DNA of 5,959 nt from Acinetobacter sp. (GCA_008017255.1 SSHD01000102.1:1-5959); one strand, 5' to 3'; positions 1 to 5,294 are shown, numbered from the stretch's first letter. Notes: generated by a model from the letters alone, not told the origin. A program made the numbers and translations.

Positions 1-53
1 ACAATCGCCATCACGATTGCGACCAACAGCATCACCCACATTGAAATCTCCAT
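1..53 (-). CDS. Start of a small or membrane-anchored protein, unidentified (partial, runs off left edge)
   Basis: Only the first 17 codons are inside the window. They read MEISMWVMLLVAIVMAIV at the level of the visible bases (the last codon is incomplete) and are almost entirely hydrophobic, so the product probably begins with a membrane-spanning helix or an uncleaved signal anchor. The start is supported by a strong Shine-Dalgarno sequence, AGGAGGT on the minus strand at 58-64, four bases before the ATG at 51-53. A second in-frame ATG at 39-41 would sit too far from it. I do not recognise the family, and nothing on function can be said from this fragment. The reading frame itself is well supported by the ribosome binding site, but the protein is too short here to exclude a chance start. 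Confidence 0.55.
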   Translation of the reverse strand, partial: MEISMWVMLLVAIVMAI

Positions 54-498
54 AGAGACCTCCTACTTTTTCCATCACTCGCTTTTTAGCCTAGTAACTC
101 GATTGGCGTTCATCATCTATACGCATGGCAATGCAATATAGCTGATACTTTCAATCTCTTTTTCTTAAGCAACAGTACCGAAGTCATGCTGTACAAGAAG
201 TTCCCTGAGTAAAGTTGCGCTGCTTAGGACCTGCTGCAATAGCAATCACATGAGCCTACTCAACGACAACCACCATGTGTTCATTGTCCCAATTTCCGAC
301 TTAGATCACACTTCACCTTTGGTTTTTGTACTGTAACTAAAATAAGTTCGGCTGCACATTCAAATTGTCGAACAATTCAATCATTTGTGATTTTTTGTTG
401 CGTTTAATCAAACAATTTTAATTATTTATGAATTTATAAACCCATATTACTGATATTTAATGATTTATTTTTTATCAAACAGTTTAATTATCGAACAA
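54..498. other. Gene-free stretch, AT-rich towards the right
   Basis: No convincing complete gene lies between the left-edge gene and the stop codon of ygfX. The left part (about 110-300) has ordinary base composition and contains short open stretches on the minus strand broken by stops, which may be remnants of an old gene. The right part (about 360-498) is very AT-rich and carries four copies of a ten-base motif and an imperfect direct repeat, listed separately. No hairpin with a T-tract that would terminate ygfX transcription was found, and no convincing -35/-10 pair for the left-edge gene. Confidence 0.6.
58..64 (-). promoter_or_regulatory. Strong ribosome binding site for the left-edge gene
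   Basis: The minus strand reads AGGAGGT here, a full match to the anti-Shine-Dalgarno core. It lies four bases upstream of the ATG at 51-53. It is the best ribosome binding site in the window and is the main reason to believe the truncated gene. Confidence 0.6.
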
Positions 499-500
499 TT
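363..500. repeat. Cluster of four TC(G/A)AACA(A/G)TT motifs with an imperfect direct repeat
   Basis: The ten-base motif occurs at 368-377 (TCGAACAATT), 408-417 (TCAAACAATT), 475-484 (TCAAACAGTT) and 491-500 (TCGAACAATT). The first copy is part of an inverted repeat, AATTGT-CGA-ACAATT (363-377). The second and third copies sit in a longer imperfect direct repeat, 403-425 against 471-491, sharing ATCAAACA followed by a TTTAATTAT run. The last copy overlaps the stop codon of ygfX. Low sequence complexity makes chance similarity possible, but four copies in 133 bases is notable. Confidence 0.45.
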
Positions 501-891
501 AATGCAGTTTTACGCAAAGTTTGAGTTGTTGCCACTGCGCAGTGCTGAGTTGATCCCACCAAATGACACACGGTACATGCTGCCGCTCGGTAAAATACAG
601 CACAACATAGCAATGATGATCGAGCATCCCTGCAATGCTTCTACGCTGTATGTTCGCAGATGAATGCAGCGCAAATGACCAATCGGTACCGCTCAAATAT
701 TCAAAGCGTTGGATTTTAGGTTGTTGTTGAAATAACCACCATGTCACACTGAGTAGCAGTAAGCTCAAAAGCCACAACCCAAGTGTGAGCGACACATATA
801 ATACGCAGCTAATACCAATAAAAACCAGCAGTTGCAGCAACAATGCAAAACGACTGTATTGCAACTCGAAGCGTCGATTAGCCATGTACAT
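499..891 (-). CDS. ygfX: YgfX/CptA-like membrane protein
   Basis: This 130-residue protein has the architecture of the YgfX (CptA) family: a short basic N-terminus, two closely spaced hydrophobic helices at about residues 14-34 and 36-54, then a soluble domain with alternating hydrophobic residues (YVVLYF at 95-100, VPCVIWW at 106-112) and a C-terminal stretch rich in Leu and Gln. The family is an inner-membrane partner encoded next to SdhE in enterobacteria. It has been described as a toxin-like protein acting on cytoskeletal proteins, but its role is not settled. The gene overlaps the 3' end of sdhE by 14 bases, which suggests translational coupling; no good Shine-Dalgarno sequence precedes the ATG at 889-891. 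An in-frame ATG at 883-885 is an equally possible start. Identification rests on topology, size and neighbour more than on strict motifs, since this family diverges quickly. Confidence 0.78.
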   Translation of the reverse strand: MYMANRRFELQYSRFALLLQLLVFIGISCVLYVSLTLGLWLLSLLLLSVTWWLFQQQPKIQRFEYLSGTDWSFALHSSANIQRRSIAGMLDHHCYVVLYFTERQHVPCVIWWDQLSTAQWQQLKLCVKLH

Positions 892-1144
892 AGTGTTTTA
901 GTTTAACAATAAAGGCTTTCAGTTCTGGGCGTGGCGGTTCACCGACCTCCATAAACCAATCCAGTAAATCTGGGTCTTCTTGCTCGACCAATTCTGCAAA
1001 TAAGGCTTTTTCGCCCGCATCTGCGCTCAAATAGTAGTTTTTGACGTATGGATCAAAATACACATCAATTTCTTTTAAACCACGACGGGCTCGATAAATT
1101 ACCTTACGTTCTGCTAGTGTCATCTCTTGCGACTGTTCCGACAT
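878..1144 (-). CDS. sdhE: FAD assembly factor SdhE (succinate dehydrogenase assembly factor 2)
   Basis: SdhE is a small cytoplasmic chaperone that promotes covalent attachment of FAD to the flavoprotein subunit of succinate dehydrogenase (and fumarate reductase). The protein carries the diagnostic RGxxE motif (RGLKE, residues 21-25 from this start), followed by the family's EDPDLLDWFM segment (56-65) and a C-terminal helix; 88 residues is the usual size. Two starts are possible. The ATG at 1142-1144 gives MSEQSQEMTLAERKV and has a weak purine-rich GAGCAGAG just upstream. The ATG at 1157-1159 adds five residues but has no ribosome binding site and would leave a leader of only about ten bases after the likely promoter. 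I prefer the inner one. The stop overlaps ygfX by 14 bases, making a two-gene unit. A divergent promoter region separates it from the acyl-CoA dehydrogenase gene. Confidence 0.92.
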   Translation of the reverse strand: MSEQSQEMTLAERKVIYRARRGLKEIDVYFDPYVKNYYLSADAGEKALFAELVEQEDPDLLDWFMEVGEPPRPELKAFIVKLKHYVHG

Positions 1145-1176
1145 GCTCTGCTCTACCATACAACAAGTTGTCGGCT

Positions 1177-1182
1177 AGTGTA
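1177..1182 (-). promoter_or_regulatory. Candidate -10 element for sdhE-ygfX
   Basis: The minus strand reads TACACT, a good match to the sigma-70 -10 hexamer. Transcription would begin near 1170, about 26 bases before the preferred sdhE start. The matching -35 is poor (CTGCCG at 18-base spacing), so this is a weak call based on one hexamer and its position. Confidence 0.3.
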
Positions 1183-1257
1183 CCCGATCTGCGTAGCCAT
1201 CGGCAGTGCTTTTTCTCGATTGACCAAAAGCATCATTACAGTTGAGCATTGTGCATA

Positions 1258-1287
1258 TTGCAGTCTATTTTTAAGTTCTTGTATGGT
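1258..1287 (+). promoter_or_regulatory. Candidate promoter for the acyl-CoA dehydrogenase gene
   Basis: TTGCAG (1258-1263) and TATGGT (1282-1287) are separated by 18 bases and lie about 43 bases upstream of the start codon. An alternative pair is TTGAGC (1242-1247) with TATTTT (1266-1271), also 18 bases apart. Neither is close to consensus in both hexamers, so the exact start of transcription is uncertain. Confidence 0.25.
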
Positions 1288-1296
1288 AAGACTTAA
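1271..1296. repeat. Imperfect inverted repeat in the leader of the acyl-CoA dehydrogenase gene
   Basis: The left arm TTAAGTTCTT (1271-1280) and right arm AAGACTTAA (1288-1296) are complementary except for one extra T in the left arm. A seven-base spacer, GTATGGT, separates them. It overlaps the candidate -10 and sits 33 bases before the start codon, where a repressor site would be expected. No T-tract follows, so it is not a terminator. Confidence 0.35.
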
Positions 1297-1329
1297 CAAA
1301 AACATTGCCATAAAATCAAGGAAAGTTCT

Positions 1330-2502
1330 ATGCAATCAGGCGCAATTCGTCCTATTCCAAATATGTTGCCACGCACTCTATTTAATGCAGAGCACGATGC
1401 CTTTCGAGAAACTGTGCGGAAGTTTTATGCCAAAGAAGTGGTGCCAAATATAGAAAAATATGAACAACAACAGCATGTAGACCGTGAGCTATGGAACAAA
1501 GCTGGTGCAATGGGGTTATTGTGTGCAACCATGCCCGAAGCTTATGGTGGCTCTGGCGTAGACCGCCTGTACAGTATGATTTTAATTGAAGAACAAGCCT
1601 ATGCCATGGACTCCAGTACTGGTTTTTCTTTGCATTCCGACATTGTCGCCAATTACATCAACAACTTTGGCAATGAAGCGCAAAAACAACATTGGCTACC
1701 GAAAATGGCTAGCGGCGAAGTGGTCAGCGCTATTGCCATGACCGAACCCGGTACGGGCTCCGACTTACAAGCGGTGCGCACCACAGCAGTTTTAGATGGC
1801 GATGACTATGTAATTAACGGCTCTAAAATTTTTATTACCAATGGCTATTTGTGCGATATGGCGATTGTGGTGTGTAAAACTGGCGATAATGAAAAAGGCT
1901 CGGCGAATTTATCGCTGTTGATTGTAGAAGCCGATCGTGCAGGGTTTAGCAAAGGTAAACCGCTCAATAAAATTGGCATGAAAGGTCAAGACACTTGCGA
2001 ACTGTTCTTCGATAACGTGCGAGTGCCGAAACAGAACCTACTCGGCATGCAAGGCATGGGCTTTATTATGCTCATGAAGGAGTTAGCTTGGGAACGCATG
2101 ATCGTGGCGATTATTTGCCAAGCCGGTGCCGAAGCCGCCTTTGCCCACACCCTGCAATACACCAAAGACCGTAATGCTTTTGGTAAGCCAATTGGCAGCT
2201 TTCAAAACACCCGCTTTAAACTGGCAGAACTGCGCACCGAAATCGACTTTTGTCGAGCTTATTTAGACCGTTGTATGCAATTACAGCTAGAAGATGCTTT
2301 AGCGGTCGATGCAGCGGCAGCAGCGAAATATAAAATTTCCGAGATGTTCTCAAAAGTCGTAGATGAATGCTTACAACTGCATGGCGGTTATGGCTATATG
2401 TTGGAATATCCAATTGCGCGTGCTTATATCGACAACCGTGCCAATCGTATTTATGCCGGCACCAATGAAATTATGAAAGAATTAATTTCCCGTAGCTTAT
2501 AA
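1330..2502 (+). CDS. Acyl-CoA dehydrogenase (long-chain/isovaleryl-type active site)
   Basis: This flavoenzyme would oxidise an acyl-CoA to the 2-enoyl-CoA, passing electrons to electron-transfer flavoprotein. All three family domains are present in 390 residues, the usual length: an N-terminal helical domain (about 18-130), the beta domain opening with the signature AMTEPGTGSDLQA (136-148), and the C-terminal helical domain with RNAFGKPIGSFQ (281-292) and the second signature QLHGGYGYMLEYP (349-361). In medium- and short-chain enzymes the catalytic glutamate precedes the late GT motif; here that position is Ala376 (YAGTNEIMK). A glutamate instead occurs at 255 in ELAWERM, matching the base of long-chain and isovaleryl-CoA dehydrogenases. 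The natural substrate cannot be told from sequence; branched, long-chain or terpenoid acyl-CoAs are options. AAGGAA at 1318-1323, six bases before the ATG, supports the start. The gene is divergent from sdhE and ends at a hairpin terminator. Confidence 0.95.
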   Translation: MQSGAIRPIPNMLPRTLFNAEHDAFRETVRKFYAKEVVPNIEKYEQQQHVDRELWNKAGAMGLLCATMPEAYGGSGVDRLYSMILIEEQAYAMDSSTGFSLHSDIVANYINNFGNEAQKQHWLPKMASGEVVSAIAMTEPGTGSDLQAVRTTAVLDGDDYVINGSKIFITNGYLCDMAIVVCKTGDNEKGSANLSLLIVEADRAGFSKGKPLNKIGMKGQDTCELFFDNVRVPKQNLLGMQGMGFIMLMKELAWERMIVAIICQAGAEAAFAHTLQYTKDRNAFGKPIGSFQNTRFKLAELRTEIDFCRAYLDRCMQLQLEDALAVDAAAAAKYKISEMFSKVVDECLQLHGGYGYMLEYPIARAYIDNRANRIYAGTNEIMKELISRSL

Positions 2503-2521
2503 GGGCACTTAACCCAAAAAC

Positions 2522-2557
2522 AAAGAGGAATCGTACAGTACGCACGATTCCTCTTTT
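2522..2557. terminator. Bidirectional Rho-independent terminator between convergent genes
   Basis: AAAGAGGAATCGT (2522-2534) pairs with ACGATTCCTCTTT (2544-2556) to give a 13-base-pair stem with a nine-base loop. On the plus strand it is followed by a T-rich run (TTTTCGTTT), terminating the acyl-CoA dehydrogenase transcript. On the minus strand the stem is followed by TTTGTTTTT, terminating the DUF2059 gene, whose stop codon is only a few bases away. Confidence 0.85.
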
Positions 2558-2560
2558 CGT

Positions 2561-3118
2561 TTAATTTGCTGCTTTTTTAACTGCTGATTTATCTACTGAC
2601 TTGTCCGCAGATTTTTCCGCTGCACTAGTTGGCGCAGCGACAGCCGCCGCAGGTGAATTCATGTGTGCCATTAACTGCTTCACCTTTGGGATGTCTGCAT
2701 ATTGCTGCATGGTGGTATTTAACGCCGTGCGTGCATTTTGTGTGGTGTAATGCCCTACTTCACTGCCAATATCACTGGCTTTTTTTGCCCACGCCTTACC
2801 TTCTGGCGATTGATAAAAATTCAATGCTGCCTGTAATTCTTTTGGGTTAAAACTCGCTACATAACGCTGCACAATAAACTGTTTGCGCTGTTCACTATTT
2901 AAGTTTTTGCTTAAATCGCTATAAAAACTTTCCGGTAAATCTTTCGGTAACCGCATACGAATTTGTTCGACAATCATTTTATCCGTTGCTTGCAAGCCTT
3001 GCTCAGTGCCATCGACCGCCACTAGTTTTTGCGCCAGTACTTCTTTTTGTTTGGCATCATCTGCGGCAAAAGCCACGCTGCTCAATACCAAAGTCCCCAA
3101 AAGTAATATCGACTTCAT
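2561..3118 (-). CDS. Exported DUF2059 domain protein
   Basis: The 185-residue product starts with a typical Sec signal peptide, MKSILLLGTLVLSSVAFA, with likely cleavage before ADD at residue 19, so the mature protein should be periplasmic or envelope-associated. The core (about 70-135) has the DUF2059 pattern of a helix ending in FNPKELQAALNFYQSPEGKAW (88-110, quoted in part), where an acidic-hydrophobic helix is followed by a YxSPxGK turn. The function of this family is unknown. The C-terminus (155-185) is a low-complexity Ala/Ser/Lys tail containing the triplicated unit KSAD-KSVD-KSAV, probably disordered. The reading frame is open upstream to an ATG at 3173-3175, but that start would place 19 residues before the signal peptide and lacks a ribosome binding site. 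The chosen ATG has AAGGA seven bases upstream. The gene has its own 200-base upstream gap, with almA ending at a terminator before it. Confidence 0.88.
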   Translation of the reverse strand: MKSILLLGTLVLSSVAFAADDAKQKEVLAQKLVAVDGTEQGLQATDKMIVEQIRMRLPKDLPESFYSDLSKNLNSEQRKQFIVQRYVASFNPKELQAALNFYQSPEGKAWAKKASDIGSEVGHYTTQNARTALNTTMQQYADIPKVKQLMAHMNSPAAAVAAPTSAAEKSADKSVDKSAVKKAAN

Positions 3119-3125
3119 TACGCTG

Positions 3126-3130
3126 TCCTT
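3126..3130 (-). promoter_or_regulatory. Ribosome binding site deciding the DUF2059 start
   Basis: The minus strand reads AAGGA, seven bases before the ATG at 3116-3118. It favours this start over the in-frame ATG at 3173-3175 and puts the signal peptide at the true N-terminus. Confidence 0.7.
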
Positions 3131-3268
3131 GCTGCAAAATATTATCATCAGTTCAACCACTTGCTGTATGCACACTGCACCAGTCGCACATGCAATACAG
3201 CGCTAAATCCCAAAAAACTAATATACCCGATATTGGTTAGATTTAAATATGCGCTCACCCCATTCACA

Positions 3269-3296
3269 TAAAAAAACCCTATGCAGTACATAGGGT
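3269..3296 (-). terminator. Rho-independent terminator of almA
   Basis: On the minus strand ACCCTATG (from 3296) pairs with CATAGGGT (ending 3276) around the five-base loop TACTG, and is followed directly by a run of T (3276 down to 3270). It begins 24 bases after the almA stop codon and separates almA transcription from the DUF2059 gene. Confidence 0.85.
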
Positions 3297-3319
3297 GTTA
3301 TGGTTCGCTACAACAAAAT

Positions 3320-4810
3320 TTACGACACCAGTTTTGGCTTACGCGACACTTGTGCAATGTGCGCTTTAAATTGCAACACGCCATCGTTAAATTTTGCTTC
3401 TTTTAGGTTTTTACGGTCAGCTAAATAATTATTGCTAACATTCCAAGGGGCGTGCTTACCTTGTTTGGGCATAATATCGGCAGCCCGTGCAATATAGCCT
3501 GCCGACAAACTGCCCATCACCGTGTCTTGCAACATCTCCGCCTTGTCAGTCACAGCGATCACTTCGGCATAGCCCTTTTTATCCATAAAATTGATTAAAC
3601 GGCAAATATACTCGGCTGCCACATCCACCTTTAAGGTCCAAGAGGCATTAATATAACCAATAATCATTGCCATGTTCGGTACATCACTGACCATTACCCC
3701 CTGATACAGCATATGCTTTGAGGTGTCCATTGGTTTGCCATCAATGGAACCCTTGACACCACCCAATATTTGAATCTCTAAACCAGTTGCCGACACCACA
3801 ATATCCGCATCTAAATGCTGCCCAGATTTAAGCTGAATACCGCTAGCAGTGAACTTTTCAATTTGGTCGGTTGCAACACTGGCACGCCCCTCACGTAAGG
3901 CTTTAAACAAATCACCATCTGGCACCACACAAAGACGCTGATCCCAAGGTGCATAGTTTGGGGTAAAGTGCTTCATATCCACTTTACCTTTTAACTGTAG
4001 CTCCACCCCTTTGAGCAATAAACGTCGCACCAAATTCGGATATTTTTGCGCCAGTAAATAAATGCCACGCTGCATACCAATATTACGACCACGGGTAAAT
4101 TTATAGGCTAAATCTTCAGGCATAAATTTACGCGTTTTTTCATAAATAAAATCAATCGCTGGTACGCTAGCAATATAAGTCGGCGAACGCTGTAACATGG
4201 TGACATGCGCAGCCCCACCTTTCACCAGTGATGGCACTAATGTAATCGCCGTTGCGCCACTGCCAATAATCACTACTTTTTTACCGCTATAGTCGAGGTT
4301 TTCAGGCCAATATTGCGGATGAATCAACTGACCTTTAAAGTCTTGTTGCTGTGGAAATTGTGGCGCATAACCTTGATCGTAATTGTAGTAACCTGTGCAG
4401 CCGAGTACAAAATTGGCAGACCACGTTTGCTTTTTATGATTTGAGTCTTCAATTTCGACTATCCACTTTTGCTTGCTCGAATCATAATTTGCCGATAGCA
4501 CACGATGCTGATAGTGGATTTTTTCATTTAAATGGTTTTCACGAATAACATCAGACAAATAGCTTTTGATTTCAGGACCGCTGGCCAAGACTTTTTCTTT
4601 GCCCCACGGTTTAAAATTATAGCCAAAAGTCGACATATCCGAGTCTGAACGAATACCCGGATATTTGAATAAGTCCCAAGTACCACCAAAGCTCTCGCGG
4701 CGTTCTAAAATTTCAAATTTGCGCTGTGGGCAGTTTTTTGAAAGATGCACAGCTAGACCAATGCCTGAAATACCTGCGCCCACAATTAAAATATCAACCT
4801 GCTTTTCCAT
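3320..4810 (-). CDS. almA: AlmA-type flavin-dependent monooxygenase (Baeyer-Villiger type, EthA-like)
   Basis: This 496-residue, FAD- and NADPH-dependent enzyme matches Acinetobacter AlmA, which is genetically linked to growth on very long-chain n-alkanes. Visible motifs in order: FAD-binding GAGISG (11-16), the ERRESFGGTWD segment (36-46), YPGIRSDSDM (50-59), the Baeyer-Villiger fingerprint FxGxxxHxxxWP (FKGQLIHPQYWP, 158-169), the NADPH-binding GSGATA (183-188) with QRSPTY (207-212) after it, and the late ATG motif (341-343). The whole sequence also resembles mycobacterial EthA closely as I recall it, including PWDQRLCVVPDGDLF (288-302) and INASWTLK (387-394). The fingerprint argues for ketone oxygenation, so the enzyme may act on an oxidised alkane intermediate rather than hydroxylate the alkane itself. 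There is no membrane helix. The start ATG has only a weak purine-rich upstream sequence. It stands alone, with its own promoter region and terminator. Confidence 0.92.
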   Translation of the reverse strand: MEKQVDILIVGAGISGIGLAVHLSKNCPQRKFEILERRESFGGTWDLFKYPGIRSDSDMSTFGYNFKPWGKEKVLASGPEIKSYLSDVIRENHLNEKIHYQHRVLSANYDSSKQKWIVEIEDSNHKKQTWSANFVLGCTGYYNYDQGYAPQFPQQQDFKGQLIHPQYWPENLDYSGKKVVIIGSGATAITLVPSLVKGGAAHVTMLQRSPTYIASVPAIDFIYEKTRKFMPEDLAYKFTRGRNIGMQRGIYLLAQKYPNLVRRLLLKGVELQLKGKVDMKHFTPNYAPWDQRLCVVPDGDLFKALREGRASVATDQIEKFTASGIQLKSGQHLDADIVVSATGLEIQILGGVKGSIDGKPMDTSKHMLYQGVMVSDVPNMAMIIGYINASWTLKVDVAAEYICRLINFMDKKGYAEVIAVTDKAEMLQDTVMGSLSAGYIARAADIMPKQGKHAPWNVSNNYLADRKNLKEAKFNDGVLQFKAHIAQVSRKPKLVS

Positions 4811-4842
4811 TTCATTTTCTACTCTGTGAACATGCTGAATTT

Positions 4843-4870
4843 ATTAAAGCACAAATTTGACAACACACAA
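4843..4870 (-). promoter_or_regulatory. Candidate almA promoter with extended -10
   Basis: The minus strand carries TGCTTTAAT (4851 down to 4843), an extended -10 (TGn plus TTTAAT), with TTGTGT (4870 down to 4865) 16 bases upstream as a partial -35. Transcription would start near 4836, leaving a leader of roughly 25 bases. A perfect TTGACA lies further up (4876 down to 4871) but only finds a poor -10 (TGTGCT) at 17 bases. Confidence 0.4.
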
Positions 4871-4880
4871 TGTCAAGTTT
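4853..4880. promoter_or_regulatory. 28-base inverted repeat at the almA promoter, candidate operator
   Basis: AAATTTGACA (4853-4862) and TGTCAAGTTT (4871-4880) are inverted copies matching at nine of ten positions around the eight-base spacer ACACACAA. The repeat abuts the candidate extended -10 of almA and covers its -35 region, the classic position for a repressor or activator dimer. There is no T-tract, so it does not look like a terminator. Which regulator would bind is unknown. Confidence 0.5.
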
Positions 4881-5232
4881 GGTCATCCATCGGTTTTTTT
4901 ATATCAGTACGGGACATTTTAGAAAGTTGAAGAAGAAAATTTGCTTTCGTCACTTAGATTGGTATTGCTGAATGATGGATTGTAACCGAGTTGCAAGACC
5001 ACCAAGAGCCTAACGATTTAGCTGAACTAAGATCAATAACGGCTGAATATTGCTAGAAAATAAGCAAGGGGAAGGTAAAAAGAGTGTAAAAGTTACTTTA
5101 GCGCGCGATACACAAAAAAGCTTAGAATCAGTTAATGAGCTAAAAATTATAAATCTATGCCGAATCGACACCGCTGGATGTATCTCAATTTTATCGGTTT
5201 TTTGTATTGCATATCTTTAAAATATAAGCAAT

Positions 5233-5264
5233 AAAAAAGGTCGGTTATGACACCGACCTTTTTT
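5233..5264 (-). terminator. Rho-independent terminator of the rpoA-rplQ operon
   Basis: AAAAAAGGTCGGT (5233-5245) and ACCGACCTTTTTT (5252-5264) form a 13-base-pair stem with a six-base loop. Read on the minus strand, it lies 30 bases after the rplQ stop and ends in a T-run, so it ends the ribosomal operon. The A/T-runs are symmetric, so it can also stop plus-strand transcription. Confidence 0.9.
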
Positions 5265-5294
5265 GAACAACTGAGTGTTCTACACGTAGAAGTA

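Larger units (their letters stand above)
4811..5232. other. Gene-free stretch between almA and the ribosomal operon terminator
   Basis: Apart from the almA promoter region at its left end, I see no intact gene here. On the plus strand an open run of 26 codons ends at a stop at 5054-5056, and a second open run in another frame covers 5050-5220 (56 codons from a TTG). Both have protein-like composition but neither has a proper start or ribosome binding site. The sequence ATCGGTTTTTT occurs at 4889-4899 and again at 5193-5203. These are discussed as possible remnants of an older or inserted sequence. Confidence 0.5.

Noticed and set aside
460..663. Plus-strand open frame of 67 codons
   Set aside because: It lies mostly antisense to ygfX, has no ribosome binding site and begins in the AT-rich repeat tract; no family resemblance.
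1160..1171. Short inverted repeat ACAAC-AA-GTTGT before sdhE
   Set aside because: Five-base arms are too short to separate from chance, and it lies in the likely transcript start region without further support.
1153..1335. Minus-strand open frame of 60 codons in the sdhE/acyl-CoA dehydrogenase intergenic region
   Set aside because: It has no ribosome binding site, would occupy the promoter region of both genes, and its end overlaps the sdhE start; protein not recognisable.
1048..1453. Overlapping plus-strand open frames antisense to sdhE and running into the acyl-CoA dehydrogenase gene
   Set aside because: They are shadows of sdhE and of the divergent promoter region, with Cys/His/Ser-rich translations typical of non-coding frames.
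2216..2413. Minus-strand open frame inside the acyl-CoA dehydrogenase gene
   Set aside because: It is entirely antisense to a well-supported gene.
2629..3240. Three plus-strand open frames antisense to the DUF2059 gene
   Set aside because: They oppose a gene with a clear signal peptide, ribosome binding site and terminator, and have no convincing starts.
4351..4548. Plus-strand open frame antisense to almA
   Set aside because: It is antisense to conserved monooxygenase sequence and has no ribosome binding site.
173..4910. Recurrent hexamer CAGTAC (173, 328 reversed, 2536, 3035, 3284, 4905), twice in terminator loops, considered as an uptake-type signal
   Set aside because: Six copies on both strands in 6 kb is only about twice the chance expectation; the flanking bases are not shared, and Acinetobacter is not known to use an uptake sequence.
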